Shown one piece after another: positions 9,126 through 17,994 of a stretch of 52,704 nucleotides of DNA. Position numbers and translations under genes: made by a program. The stretch comes from Chloroflexi bacterium 54-19 (lineage in GTDB: Bacteria; Chloroflexota; Chloroflexia; Chloroheliales; Chloroheliaceae), in assembly GCA_001898225.1 (NCBI GenBank), contig MKTJ01000068.1:1-52704 (forward strand), in the 5' to 3' direction. Within the stretch, counting starts at the first letter, position 1; each line of letters starts with the position of its first letter. Below the pieces are notes generated by a model. The model saw only the letters and a list, made by a program, of their open reading frames with translations, was not told the DNA's origin and did not search any database.

Positions 9126-9866
9126 ATGTCTTTCGCACCTACTCAACTCCTGAAACAAGGCGTAAATAAAACGGGAACCCTTTTGCTCAGTCCGCCGGTT
9201 GGGGGGTTTGGTTATTTTCGTAATCACGGTTCCCGGCAGTCTCGCAAGATTGCCCTCACCTTTGATGATGGTCCGAGTAAACCCAGCACGGAGATTTTAC
9301 TGGATGCCCTGGCCGAGCTTAAAGTCCCGGCTACCTTTTTCTGCGTGGGTGTGAACACCGCCTGGCACCCCGACCTGATTCAACGGGCTTATTCCGAAGG
9401 TCACATTATCGGAAGCCACTCGATGCAGCACAGCCGCAAGGCCGGTCTGAAACCGGGCAATAACACCGACCATATCGACCAGGCGGCTAAAGAAATCGCC
9501 GATGTGATTGGGCAGGAGCCCCGCCTTTATCGTCCGCCCTGGGGCTGGTTGACCCCCTGGGAAGGCCACCGCCTGACCCAGAAAGGGTATACCATCGTCG
9601 GCTGGGATGTCTACACCCTCGACTGGAAATGGCCGGAACCGGATGGGATTATGGTCGCCGAAAAGGCCCGCCGGGAGACCCAGAACGGCTCTATCCTTCT
9701 TTTTCACGATGCTAATGCCGGGGTTAAAGAGTGGGACAAGAGAGAAACGGCCCGGGCGGTAAAACATATTGTCCCGGCTTTGCAGGCGGACGGCTACGAG
9801 TTTGTCACAGCTTCCGAATTATTGGGAGTGTCTGCTTACGCGCCGGTCCTGTCGCTGGTTAAGTAA
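9126..9866 (+). CDS. Polysaccharide deacetylase (NodB domain, CE4)
   Basis: 246 residues; AGGAG (9113-9117) precedes the ATG by 8 bases. CE4 metal-dependent de-N-acetylase motifs are complete: TFDDGP (motif 1, catalytic base and metal Asp), GSHSMQHSR (the H-x4-H-type metal site), RLYRPPWGW (motif 3), VGWDVYTLDW (motif 4) and ILLFHDAN (motif 5 His). There is no signal peptide or obvious membrane segment, so unlike many wall deacetylases it may act in the cytoplasm on a lipid-linked or nucleotide-linked amino sugar. It is the last gene of the 6806-9866 unit; a hairpin follows. Confidence 0.9.
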   Translation: MSFAPTQLLKQGVNKTGTLLLSPPVGGFGYFRNHGSRQSRKIALTFDDGPSKPSTEILLDALAELKVPATFFCVGVNTAWHPDLIQRAYSEGHIIGSHSMQHSRKAGLKPGNNTDHIDQAAKEIADVIGQEPRLYRPPWGWLTPWEGHRLTQKGYTIVGWDVYTLDWKWPEPDGIMVAEKARRETQNGSILLFHDANAGVKEWDKRETARAVKHIVPALQADGYEFVTASELLGVSAYAPVLSLVK

Positions 9867-9896
9867 AACGCACATTATTACAGCATTGGGGTTTCG

Positions 9897-9938
9897 GGTA
9901 ACATAGCAGTTCGCTAATCAAATGACTGCTATGTTACC
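9897..9938 (+). terminator. Strong stem-loop after the deacetylase gene
   Basis: A perfect 14-base stem (GGTAACATAGCAGT, 9897-9910, with its complement 9925-9938) encloses a 14-base loop. It lacks an immediate T run (GTAAAAAATTTATTT follows), so it may be a terminator of the less canonical type or an mRNA 3'-end stabiliser. Confidence 0.5.
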
Positions 9939-10245
9939 GTAAAAAATTTATTTACTTCACTCGTGGGTTATTTTTTGTCTTTTAGTGGTTTTATTATGAC
10001 GGAACTTTTGCTTACAGCCTTTCTTTGTGTTCAAATTTCCCACCCGAAAAATGGCAATGGTCGGGTCTAAGGCGAAAGTTATTACCAGGTTTCGATTATT
10101 CTAACCTTCGCAATATCATTTTATATCTGAAAAGTCACCTGGGGCAGGTGGTTGTTATCGGAGTGATTTGGGCGCTCCTAGTTCCCGGTTAATTCAGGAA
10201 AATTTGCAAAAAATGGGGTTTGGCAGTCTTAGAAGCGAGGATTTT
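9939..10245. other. Intergenic region without a visible gene
   Basis: About 300 bases with no coding sequence I can support. The frame of the next gene is open back to a TTG at 10168, but the better ribosome binding site (GCGAGG, 10235-10240) belongs to the ATG at 10246. Confidence 0.4.
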
Positions 10246-11637
10246 ATGAATTCGTCGGAAAAAGTTTTGATAAGTAGTGATAAATCCGCTTCGTCTCTGG
10301 TAGGAATGATGTTGTCAAAATTAAATACGCGCCTTTTTACCCTCGTGATTATCGGGTTGACTGCTTTAGCAGTCTTGTTTGATGTCTATGCCCTCTACCA
10401 TTCCATTTCCGGCAACCCTTACTGGCGAGGCAATATAGATTTTAGCATCTATACCAGGGCAGCTAACGATATTTTGCACGGCACGAACCCTTACGGGTTT
10501 TCTTTAACCTCTACCAATACCTTTTATGGCGCCCCCATTTACGACCAGTTTGCCTACCCGCCTTTTTTCGCGGAACTCTTAATTCCCCTGGTGAGCCTGG
10601 GTGAAGAAGCCGCCCGTTATATCTGGTTAGGTCTGAGCATACTTTTTTTCGTAGCAAGTTTTGTCATTCTTCTTAGAAAATTCGGGTTCGTGGTGCCCTG
10701 GCCCCTGACTGCCTTAACCATTGCGGTACTGGGCGGGACCAACCTGGTACGAAACGATCTCTATCACGGCCAGGTCAACTTCTTTTTGCTCTTTTTGATA
10801 ACTCTGGGGCTGTGGTTTTACGCGGAAAAACGGGTTATTCCAGCCGGTTTAGTCTGGGGTATTACCTTTGCCATCAAACCCTTCTTAGGGGTGCTGGTTT
10901 TTTACTTGCTATGGCGGCGCCAGTGGAAAGCTGCCATCGCCAGCCTGCTAATGGGCGGGGGTCTCTTTGTCCTCTCGTTCGTCCCGACCCTGTTCAGTAA
11001 CGGCTTGCAGGCCGCCCAGGATTGGCTCAGCGCCAGTGGTAATTATTCCACCGGTCTTCTTGGTGGCCGGCCTGATAATTTCGCCTTAAACGGCCTCTGG
11101 ATCCGGCTCTTTTCGGCCAACCCCTACACCACGCCCTGGGTCGACTCGAACCTGCTCGTCCAGCTTTTTCGGGTGGCGCTATTGGTCGTTATAGTTGCTA
11201 TCTTCGTGCTGGCGATACCTTTTAAGTGGTCGGGCAACTCTGCTTATATTGACGCAAAATTAGGGCTGATAGAGCCGGTCTTTCTGCTGGGTCTGGGTAT
11301 GCTGTATGGACCCCTGGCCGAAGGAGACCACCTTTTTCTACTCATCCCGGCCCTGATCGGCACCCTGACCCTGACCATCCTGCAAATTACCGGTGGCTGG
11401 TCAAAGGTCAATTTCTGGTGGAAATGGGCCGCTTTAGGCTGGGCTATACTCTTTATTATGTTGTTAAACCCGGTCCGCTCTACTTTTGGAGTACCTTCGG
11501 CGGACGCGTGGGTTCCTCTTAAGGGAGTTTCCATCTTATTGACCGGTCAGATCGGTTTTGTATTATTCGTGGCGCTGGGTCTCACCGCGCTGGCGCTCCG
11601 CAAAGAAGCCCGGCCAACCCCGTCCAATGAGGCTTAA
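10246..11637 (+). CDS. GT87-like polyprenol-dependent membrane glycosyltransferase
   Basis: 463 residues from the ATG at 10246, chosen because GAGG lies 5 bases upstream; an upstream TTG at 10168 with GGAG close by is the alternative. The protein is polytopic, with about ten hydrophobic segments starting near residue 27. The first outer loop has DFSIYTRAANDILHGTNPYG, the pattern of GT-C enzymes of the GT87/DUF2029 type, which transfer mannose or related sugars from polyprenyl phosphates on the outer membrane face. It overlaps the next gene head to tail (TAA directly before ATG), so the two are translationally coupled. Confidence 0.75.
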   Translation: MNSSEKVLISSDKSASSLVGMMLSKLNTRLFTLVIIGLTALAVLFDVYALYHSISGNPYWRGNIDFSIYTRAANDILHGTNPYGFSLTSTNTFYGAPIYDQFAYPPFFAELLIPLVSLGEEAARYIWLGLSILFFVASFVILLRKFGFVVPWPLTALTIAVLGGTNLVRNDLYHGQVNFFLLFLITLGLWFYAEKRVIPAGLVWGITFAIKPFLGVLVFYLLWRRQWKAAIASLLMGGGLFVLSFVPTLFSNGLQAAQDWLSASGNYSTGLLGGRPDNFALNGLWIRLFSANPYTTPWVDSNLLVQLFRVALLVVIVAIFVLAIPFKWSGNSAYIDAKLGLIEPVFLLGLGMLYGPLAEGDHLFLLIPALIGTLTLTILQITGGWSKVNFWWKWAALGWAILFIMLLNPVRSTFGVPSADAWVPLKGVSILLTGQIGFVLFVALGLTALALRKEARPTPSNEA

Positions 11638-12591
11638 ATGTCAACCGAAACAGGGGCTGCTAAAAATCAGATGTCAACACCCAGTGTAAATGCCGAGGCC
11701 ACCGGCCATAAGCCTTTGGTCAGTGTGATTGTCCCCACCCGCAACCGTTCCAGGGTATTGCGGGAAGCTTTGGAAAGCATCTTTACTTCAAACCGGGAAA
11801 ACTTCGACCTGGAAGTTATCGTGGTGGATGACGGCTCTACCGATGATACCCCTGAAGTAGTTAAAGCTTATCCCGTGAAGTACGTGCGGGCGACCGGGGT
11901 TGGTCGAGGCGAGGTGCGTAACTTTGGTACCAGTCAGGCCCAGGGGGAATACCTGGCCTTTCTGGATGATGACGACAAGTGGTTGCCCAATAATATCGCG
12001 CCGCAGTTAGCCCTGCTTGAGGCCCACCCTGAATTTGGCGCAGTCCATGCCAAGGTCTGGTTAACCGACGGTGAAGGTAACAAAATTGGCAATCCCGTCC
12101 CGGAGGGGGAACTGAGTGCGGTGGTCCCTTTTGAAAGTTTATTGACCTACTGGCCTCAGATTGGCTCGCTGGTGGTCAGAGCCTCGGTCTATAAGGAGCT
12201 TGGCGGAATGGACGCCACCCTGTTCGGGGATGCCGAGTGGGACTGGCTGTTACGGATTGCCGAAAAATATCCGGTTGGCCGTTCGAATGAGGCGGTGGTG
12301 CTGTTCAAGCAGCGGGACGACCCGCCCGTAGATTTAATGTGGCAGCGGTTTCCTTACGCGGTACGCATCTTCCGGCGGCATACCCGCCAGTTTTCGCTCT
12401 TAAAACGCTTGAAGCTGGAGCGGATAATGTTGCGGCATCGCGGCTGGTATACTTCCCATTTCCAGATGGCGGCAAAATATTACGCCGAAAGAGGCGATAA
12501 AAAGACGGCCCGCAAGGCGGCCATTTATGCCTTTAGAATATCGCCGCCCCACGCTATCCTTGGTTATATTCGTAATTTTCGCAACAAATAG
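11638..12591 (+). CDS. GT2-family glycosyltransferase
   Basis: 317 residues, GT-A fold. An N-terminal tail of about 25 residues precedes SVIVPTRNRSRVLREALESI. The nucleotide-binding VVDDGSTDDTP and the metal-binding LAFLDDDDKW (DxD) are intact, and a DAEWDWLLRIA segment carries the candidate catalytic base. The start codon immediately follows the preceding stop, and GAGG lies within the end of the upstream gene. It is an inverting transferase; donor unknown. Confidence 0.88.
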   Translation: MSTETGAAKNQMSTPSVNAEATGHKPLVSVIVPTRNRSRVLREALESIFTSNRENFDLEVIVVDDGSTDDTPEVVKAYPVKYVRATGVGRGEVRNFGTSQAQGEYLAFLDDDDKWLPNNIAPQLALLEAHPEFGAVHAKVWLTDGEGNKIGNPVPEGELSAVVPFESLLTYWPQIGSLVVRASVYKELGGMDATLFGDAEWDWLLRIAEKYPVGRSNEAVVLFKQRDDPPVDLMWQRFPYAVRIFRRHTRQFSLLKRLKLERIMLRHRGWYTSHFQMAAKYYAERGDKKTARKAAIYAFRISPPHAILGYIRNFRNK

Positions 12592-12615
12592 TCTCAATGG
12601 TTCAGGTACCGTCCA

Positions 12616-14037
12616 ATGCAAGTAAGCACAAAAGAAACCGGGCTCTCCGGACAAACCCAATCGCTCTCTCAGAACTCGGTTGTAGCCTTTTTAATTCGTT
12701 ATCGTTACCTGGCCGGGCTGGTTTTAATCGTCCTTTTTGGCGTTATCCTGTTCGGTCGGACCCTCGATTACAGTCTTTACTGGGATGACTATCACAATGC
12801 CCGGCCCTGGGGTCTTGGCGAAGTGCTGGGTACTTTCGCCGGGCCGTTTGACCCGCTGGGAATTGAGCCGCCCTACTTTCGGCCCCTGGCCGTGGTTACC
12901 TTTGCCATGGATTGGAGCATCTGGGGCTGGAACGCCTGGGGCTACCATTTAACCAACCTGACCTTACACATCATTGGGGGCTGGTTGCTTTTTACCCTTT
13001 TAAGGCGAGTTAAACTGACCTGGCTGGTGGCCCTGAGCGGCACGTTCTTTTTCCTGGCTATCCCGCTAAACGCCGCCACGGTCCTGTACATCAGCGAACG
13101 GAGCGATGCCCTGGCGGCCATCTTTACCCTGGCCGGTCTGTTGTTTTTTGATAATTATCTTCGCACCAATAAATGGCCCTGGCTGATAGCTGTGAATGTC
13201 TCGGTGGTGCTCTCCCTCTGTTCCAAGGAGGTGGGCAGCGCCCTGGTTTTGCTTCTGTTTCTTTACTGGCCGGTCTATCTCTGGCTGCAAGCGCCTGCCC
13301 TGGAGAAACAGACCAAACTGGTGCAACTCTGGCAAAAATGGCTGGCCGAAGCGCGGTTCATCTACACCGATCTGCTGGCGCGGCGGCGCTGGGTCCAACT
13401 TCTTACGGTTTATCTACCGCCTGTCCTGATTTTTATAGCCTACCTGGTTTACCGTTCCAGGGTGTTACCTATCCAGGGTCTGGGCGAGAGCTACTCGCCG
13501 GGCACCAACCCGGTGGTCGGTCTGGGCAAAGCGGTCTATGCCACTTTCAAAGGCATCCCCTGGGAAGTCAACAACTGGTTTTTGCCGCTCCTGGTCCTGG
13601 TGACGGTGGCGGCGCTGGTCTTAAACCCCAAATCCTATGCCTGGCGTTACTTCTCGTTCGGGGTAGCCTTTGTTGTAGTGGCGGATATACCGCTGGGACC
13701 CCTGGGTGGCATCGAGCCCCGGCTGGTATATCTACCGGCTATCGGGCTGGCGATTATGTTTGCCGCCCTTGTCATGCTCTTTATTGAATATGTCCGGGTA
13801 GTCCGGGCGCAGCCAAAGCCGCGTTTTGTGACCGGGTTAATAGCTTTTGGGATTGCCGGGATGCTATTTTTGGGTATGACGCTCTATCTTGAGATAAATT
13901 CGCAGGACCAGTTTGCGCCATATTCCGCCAAAATGCTTTATCATGACAAAATCGTTTATGACGCCCCGGCGGGTTACCCTGACCATGCTATCCAGGTAAT
14001 CGAGGCCAAGTTGAAAAAAGCGGGCATGATACCTTGA
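12616..14037 (+). CDS. Polytopic GT-C type glycosyltransferase, TMTC/O-mannosyltransferase-like
   Basis: 473 residues with about ten membrane segments. Early loop residues YSLYWDDYHNARPW include an acidic pair as in GT-C catalytic loops, and YFRPLAVVTFAMDWSIWGWNAWGYHLTNLTLHI closely follows the pattern seen in TMTC-type and related membrane glycosyltransferases (FRP, H-x-x-N-x-x-x-H). These use polyprenyl-phosphate sugars on the outer face. A charged loop near residues 225-260 separates two hydrophobic halves. There is no TPR tail as in eukaryotic TMTCs. It follows the GT2 gene by 24 bases and completes the 10246-14037 unit. A weak stem (CTTGAGG, 14033-14039, with CCTCAAG, 14057-14063) overlaps the stop. 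Confidence 0.65.
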   Translation: MQVSTKETGLSGQTQSLSQNSVVAFLIRYRYLAGLVLIVLFGVILFGRTLDYSLYWDDYHNARPWGLGEVLGTFAGPFDPLGIEPPYFRPLAVVTFAMDWSIWGWNAWGYHLTNLTLHIIGGWLLFTLLRRVKLTWLVALSGTFFFLAIPLNAATVLYISERSDALAAIFTLAGLLFFDNYLRTNKWPWLIAVNVSVVLSLCSKEVGSALVLLLFLYWPVYLWLQAPALEKQTKLVQLWQKWLAEARFIYTDLLARRRWVQLLTVYLPPVLIFIAYLVYRSRVLPIQGLGESYSPGTNPVVGLGKAVYATFKGIPWEVNNWFLPLLVLVTVAALVLNPKSYAWRYFSFGVAFVVVADIPLGPLGGIEPRLVYLPAIGLAIMFAALVMLFIEYVRVVRAQPKPRFVTGLIAFGIAGMLFLGMTLYLEINSQDQFAPYSAKMLYHDKIVYDAPAGYPDHAIQVIEAKLKKAGMIP

Positions 14038-14063
14038 GGTTTTACGGCAATCCCGGCCTCAAG

Positions 14064-14427
14064 CTGACGGTGCAGGCACTATGTTGCACGAATGTAACAG
14101 GTGTTTAAACCAAACTTAATGTAGCAGGGATAAAATGTAGCCTGTGGGTTTAGCTAAATTGTCTTGAAACTTCGTTTTTTATAAACAGTCCTTCAGGATA
14201 GAATGCAAGCAACAGGAACATCTTTAGAAAAATTTTAAAATATCCATATATTATTTAAACTTACTGGTGGCATTTAACGGTATTTTGAGCCATTTCAGTA
14301 TAATTCCGCCAGGCAATAAACATTTCCAGTGATTGTTTCCGGTTTATTTGGACCCGGCCTATCAGCCTGAATAAACTATTGAGCGCGTAGGGAATGTTCC
14401 AGGTTTCTTAAAAGTAAGGGAGTGACT
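14064..14427. other. Intergenic region, probable promoter region of the oxidoreductase gene
   Basis: No gene is seen in this AT-rich stretch. No promoter pair with convincing spacing could be selected. AGGGAG at 14417-14422 is the ribosome binding site for the ATG at 14428. Confidence 0.3.
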
Positions 14428-15546
14428 ATGATTAATGTAGGTATTATCGGGTGTGGCTATTGGGGCGCGAAACACGCCAGGGTGGTCAGTGAATCGGCAC
14501 AGGCTTGTTTGCATAGCGTGGCTGACCTGGACCCTGAAAAGGTAAAGGCTATTACCACAAAATATGACACCGTCCGGGGGTTGACCGATTTCCAGGCTTT
14601 GCTGGATGACCCGGAAATTCAGGCTGTTATTATAGCTACACCTGCCTCTACCCACTATAACCTGGCCCGGCAGGCCCTCGCGGCGGGCAAGCATGTAATG
14701 GTGGAAAAACCTCTTTCGGTTTATCCCCAGGAATGCCAGCAGCTTATTGACCTGGCTAACCAGGAGAAATTGACCCTGATGGTCGGCCACACCTTCGAAT
14801 ATCATCCGAGAGTGGAGGCCCTGCGTAAACTGATTCGGAGTAATGAGCTTGGCGACCTGTATTACCTGGACGCGGCCCGTCTTAACCTGGGCCTCTACCA
14901 GCGGGATGTCAATGTCATCCACGACCTCAGCCCGCACGATATTTCGATTATGATTTATGTGCTGGAAAAACGGCCTATTGAGGTCGCTACCAGGGGCTAC
15001 TCGATTGTACACGGTGGGGTGGTAGACCTGGCCTATATCGAATACCGCTTTGATAACGGCCTGGTGGCGAACAGCCGGGTAAGCTGGCTGGCTCCTAAAA
15101 AGGTGCGCGAGATGACCGTGGTTGGTAGCAAGAAGATGGTTGTTTACGACGATATTGACGACGCCAACCCGATACAGCTCTTTGAAAAAGGTATTGTCCC
15201 GCCCCACGAAACTGAAAAGTTTGGCGATTGGAAATTTGCTTACCAGTATGGCGAAGCTGTCTCGGTGCCGGTCCGGGGCGAAGAACCGCTTAAAACCGAG
15301 ATTGAGCATTTTATTGATTGTCTCAAGACCGGTAAGAAACCTTTGACAGATGGTATAAATGGGCGTACAGTGGTTTCCGTGCTGCATGCTGCCCAGTTAT
15401 CCCTGCGCAATAACGGACGGCCTCAAACCGTCGAATACTATGATTTGCTAAACAGAAACCCTGTGGTGCGGAGCGGCAAACCGCTTAAGGTAGGCGCTAT
15501 CGCCCGCAAAAACGTGGCTCAACCTGCGGCTTCGAGCTCTAATTAG
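14428..15546 (+). CDS. Gfo/Idh/MocA-family oxidoreductase (NDP-sugar dehydrogenase type)
   Basis: 372 residues. The ATG at 14428 is preferred over an in-frame GTG at 14422 because AGGGAG overlaps that GTG and lies 5 bases before the ATG. The Rossmann motif VGIIGCGYWGAKHARV is at the N-terminus, with the family EKPLS motif near residue 94. NVIHDLSPHDISIM, which carries the catalytic His/Asp, is characteristic of the branch oxidising UDP-N-acetylhexosaminuronates or related NDP-sugars at C3 (WlbA/WbpB-like). It could feed the aminotransferase at 5554. The last 20 or so residues are a low-complexity tail. Confidence 0.85.
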   Translation: MINVGIIGCGYWGAKHARVVSESAQACLHSVADLDPEKVKAITTKYDTVRGLTDFQALLDDPEIQAVIIATPASTHYNLARQALAAGKHVMVEKPLSVYPQECQQLIDLANQEKLTLMVGHTFEYHPRVEALRKLIRSNELGDLYYLDAARLNLGLYQRDVNVIHDLSPHDISIMIYVLEKRPIEVATRGYSIVHGGVVDLAYIEYRFDNGLVANSRVSWLAPKKVREMTVVGSKKMVVYDDIDDANPIQLFEKGIVPPHETEKFGDWKFAYQYGEAVSVPVRGEEPLKTEIEHFIDCLKTGKKPLTDGINGRTVVSVLHAAQLSLRNNGRPQTVEYYDLLNRNPVVRSGKPLKVGAIARKNVAQPAASSSN

Positions 15547-15585
15547 GGTTTAAGAGCCCGCCGCTTGCGCGGTTTAAGGTAAAAC

Positions 15586-16614
15586 TTGAAACTTTCTGAC
15601 GCTGCCTATACGTCCGCGCCACCTCCTGAAAAGGATGAAGATGGGCGCGCAACTCATAGGTTGCCGGTGACAGCCGGGAGAGAGGTTGTGCCCCAAAATA
15701 GCCAGCCTTTCCCCTCGGTTGCCGTTATTATTGCGACCCGTAATCGCGGTTCTTCCGCGGTAACGACCGTTCAAAGCATTTTAGCCAATCCCTATCCCTC
15801 CTTCAAAGTCCTGGTCATAGACCAGAGCGATACTACCTCTACCGAAGAAGCGCTTGCCCCTTTCAAAACCGATACTCGTTTTATTTATATCCATACAAAG
15901 ATAATTGGCCTGGCCCACGCCCATAACCTGGGCATTTCCCAATCCTCGAGTGAACTTATTGCCATAACCGACGATGACTGCGAAGTACCGGCCAACTGGC
16001 TAGACCGGATAGTGACCGCCTTCGGGCAGGATGAAACAATTGGCATGTTGTTTGGTAATACTCTGGCGATGCCTCACAATGCCGAGGAAGGGTTTGTACC
16101 GGAATACAAAATAACCACGGCCCGGCTAGTGCAGAGTTCGTGGCGGTTTAGCCGGGCCCGTGGTATGGGTGCTTGTATGGCTTTGCGGAGAAAAGCCTGG
16201 CTCGAAGTAGGCGGTTTCGATGGCTTGATGGGTTGCGGCGCGCCTATGCAGAGCGGCGAGGACGCCGATATGGCTTTGCGCCTCAACCTCAAAGGGTACA
16301 GGGTTTTAGAAACCCCGCAGGTCCAGGTCTTACATTATGGGTTTCGCACCTTTGCGGAAGGTCGCCAGACCGTATATCGAGACGCCTTCGGAGTAGGCGT
16401 CAGCCTGACAAAGCCTTTACGCCTGGGCCACCTATCGTTACTACCGTTGTTTCTCTATGAATTCTTCTGGCTGACTTTGCGACCGGTGATTTGGAATGTT
16501 GTGCGGTGGCGCCGTCCCTTTCGGTTTACGATGGTACGTGGTTTTATGGCGGGGGTGAAAGCTGCCCTTGCCAGTCCACTAGGGGCGGTCTTTTGTCGTT
16601 TTCGTGACTTCTAA
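15586..16614 (+). CDS. GT2-family glycosyltransferase (paralogue A)
   Basis: 342 residues. It starts at a TTG with AAGG 6 bases upstream; a Pro/Glu-rich N-terminal extension of about 40 residues precedes the GT-A domain. Motifs are VIIATRNRG, LVIDQSD, IAITDDDCEVP (DxD) and QSGEDADMALR (catalytic ED). The C-terminal part has hydrophobic segments (LSLLPLFLYEFFWLTL) followed by a WRRPFRF basic patch, suggesting membrane association. It is clearly paralogous over its whole length to the protein at 17995-18981 (shared GACMA-R--AW---GGFD, GFVP and WRRPF), with one different GT2 between them. Confidence 0.87.
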   Translation: MKLSDAAYTSAPPPEKDEDGRATHRLPVTAGREVVPQNSQPFPSVAVIIATRNRGSSAVTTVQSILANPYPSFKVLVIDQSDTTSTEEALAPFKTDTRFIYIHTKIIGLAHAHNLGISQSSSELIAITDDDCEVPANWLDRIVTAFGQDETIGMLFGNTLAMPHNAEEGFVPEYKITTARLVQSSWRFSRARGMGACMALRRKAWLEVGGFDGLMGCGAPMQSGEDADMALRLNLKGYRVLETPQVQVLHYGFRTFAEGRQTVYRDAFGVGVSLTKPLRLGHLSLLPLFLYEFFWLTLRPVIWNVVRWRRPFRFTMVRGFMAGVKAALASPLGAVFCRFRDF

Positions 16615-16696
16615 ATCTAAAAGGAAACCCTGACTGATTTTCACCCTGTAATTCAATAATTTAATATGGTTTATTTTAGTCTTTGTGAGGCTTGAA

Positions 16697-17851
16697 ATGG
16701 ATAGCGGGATTGATAACGTTGAAATTCGCGATTTTGCCCTGGGCCAGGGTCTAGATAATTCCCCGGAGTTGATAGGTTCCCCCGAACAACCGCTTTTGAC
16801 CGTAGTGGTTTTTCCGTGGGAGCGTTTTAGTGTGAGCCCGTTGGCCCTCGATTCCCTGCTTGAGAACACGACTATTCCCTATAAGCTGGTTTACGTGGAT
16901 GGTAATTCCCCCGCCCACATCCGGGACCAGATTAAGCAGAAGTTGGCTGGCCGGCCTCAGACTACTCTGCTTCGCTACGAGCATTACCTCCGGCCTATCC
17001 AGGCCCGCAATATCGGGGTGCAACGGGTCGATACCCCTTATGTAGCCCTGGTAGCTAACGATGTCTATCTCTATCCGGGGGCTTTGCAGGCGATGTTGCG
17101 CTGCGCGGTCGAAGAAAAGGCCGATGCTGTTACACCGGTAGTGCTAATCGGTAGTCCCGATACTACGACCATTCATTCTGCGGGCGGCTCGGTGACACTT
17201 TTTAAGAAGGACGGCCAGACCTGGCTTAAGAATGACCAGAAACACGAATGGCAGAGCCTGACCACGCTTACCGGTGAATTAAAGCGGGAACCGGCAGCCC
17301 TAGCCGAGCTTCACTGCTGGCTGGCTAAGACCGATTCGCTCCGGCGGACCGGTGATGCCGAAGGCAATTCGGATATTCTTACCCATACCTTTAGCCAGTG
17401 GGATTTTGGCCTGATTCATCAAAAGCTGGGTATGCGGATGTTTTTTGAGCCTTCAGCGGTAACGGTCTACATGTCCCCGTTTGGCTTGGGCACCAAAGCC
17501 TATGACCTGCCTTATTTTTTCACGGTCTGGAGTGAAAAATTAGCCGGGGGTGCCCTTTATGCCCTGGCGGAGAAGCACGGTATCAGCCCCAGTTGGCCCC
17601 ACAAGAGTTATATCCTGCATTGGGTAGGCGCGCATCGCCGTATCCCGCTGGACCCTGTCATGGATGGCACAAAAGCTTTCTTTAAAGCGCTTGGCGTCCC
17701 CAAAGCGGGGGTAGCTGCTCAGAAACTGGTTTACCAACCCTCGGAAATATTATTCAACAACCTTTTCATGGCTACCGTTAATCCCCTCGCCCGTAGTATC
17801 TCAAAAGCGGAAAAGCGAGATCAATTTCTACAACCGGTTCAATCCTTATAA
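16697..17851 (+). CDS. Divergent GT2-type glycosyltransferase
   Basis: 384 residues from the ATG at 16697, chosen over a GTG at 16685 because GTGAGG then sits 6 bases upstream. The N-terminal half is GT-A like (PLALDSLLENTTIPYKLVYVD, then RPIQARNIGVQRVDTPYVALV), but the metal-site position reads ANDV instead of DDD/DxD. A HSAGG segment follows, then a long C-terminal region with SQWDFGLIHQKLGMRMFFEP. The absence of the usual Asp pair suggests altered metal use or loss of catalysis. It is flanked by two mutually paralogous GT2 genes. Confidence 0.7.
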   Translation: MDSGIDNVEIRDFALGQGLDNSPELIGSPEQPLLTVVVFPWERFSVSPLALDSLLENTTIPYKLVYVDGNSPAHIRDQIKQKLAGRPQTTLLRYEHYLRPIQARNIGVQRVDTPYVALVANDVYLYPGALQAMLRCAVEEKADAVTPVVLIGSPDTTTIHSAGGSVTLFKKDGQTWLKNDQKHEWQSLTTLTGELKREPAALAELHCWLAKTDSLRRTGDAEGNSDILTHTFSQWDFGLIHQKLGMRMFFEPSAVTVYMSPFGLGTKAYDLPYFFTVWSEKLAGGALYALAEKHGISPSWPHKSYILHWVGAHRRIPLDPVMDGTKAFFKALGVPKAGVAAQKLVYQPSEILFNNLFMATVNPLARSISKAEKRDQFLQPVQSL

Positions 17852-17994
17852 TCGGACTTATTCGACCGGTTTAAGGTTTGCATTAAATCTTTAGGGCACA
17901 CCTCTATTCTTTTTATTTGTTATTAATAATAGTTTTAAGGGTTAAGACAGCGTGATCAACCTCCTGGTTGGGCACTTACCTCTCATGGATATAT

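Noticed and set aside
13173..13787. 204-codon plus-strand frame inside the TMTC-like gene
   Set aside because: An out-of-frame reading of a GC-rich membrane protein; no ribosome binding site and a low-complexity Gly/Ser/Pro product.
14362..15387. 341-codon minus-strand frame opposite the Gfo/Idh oxidoreductase
   Set aside because: Fully antisense to a gene with clear family motifs; its product has no recognisable domain pattern. The same applies to 5980-6690 and 30021-30782.
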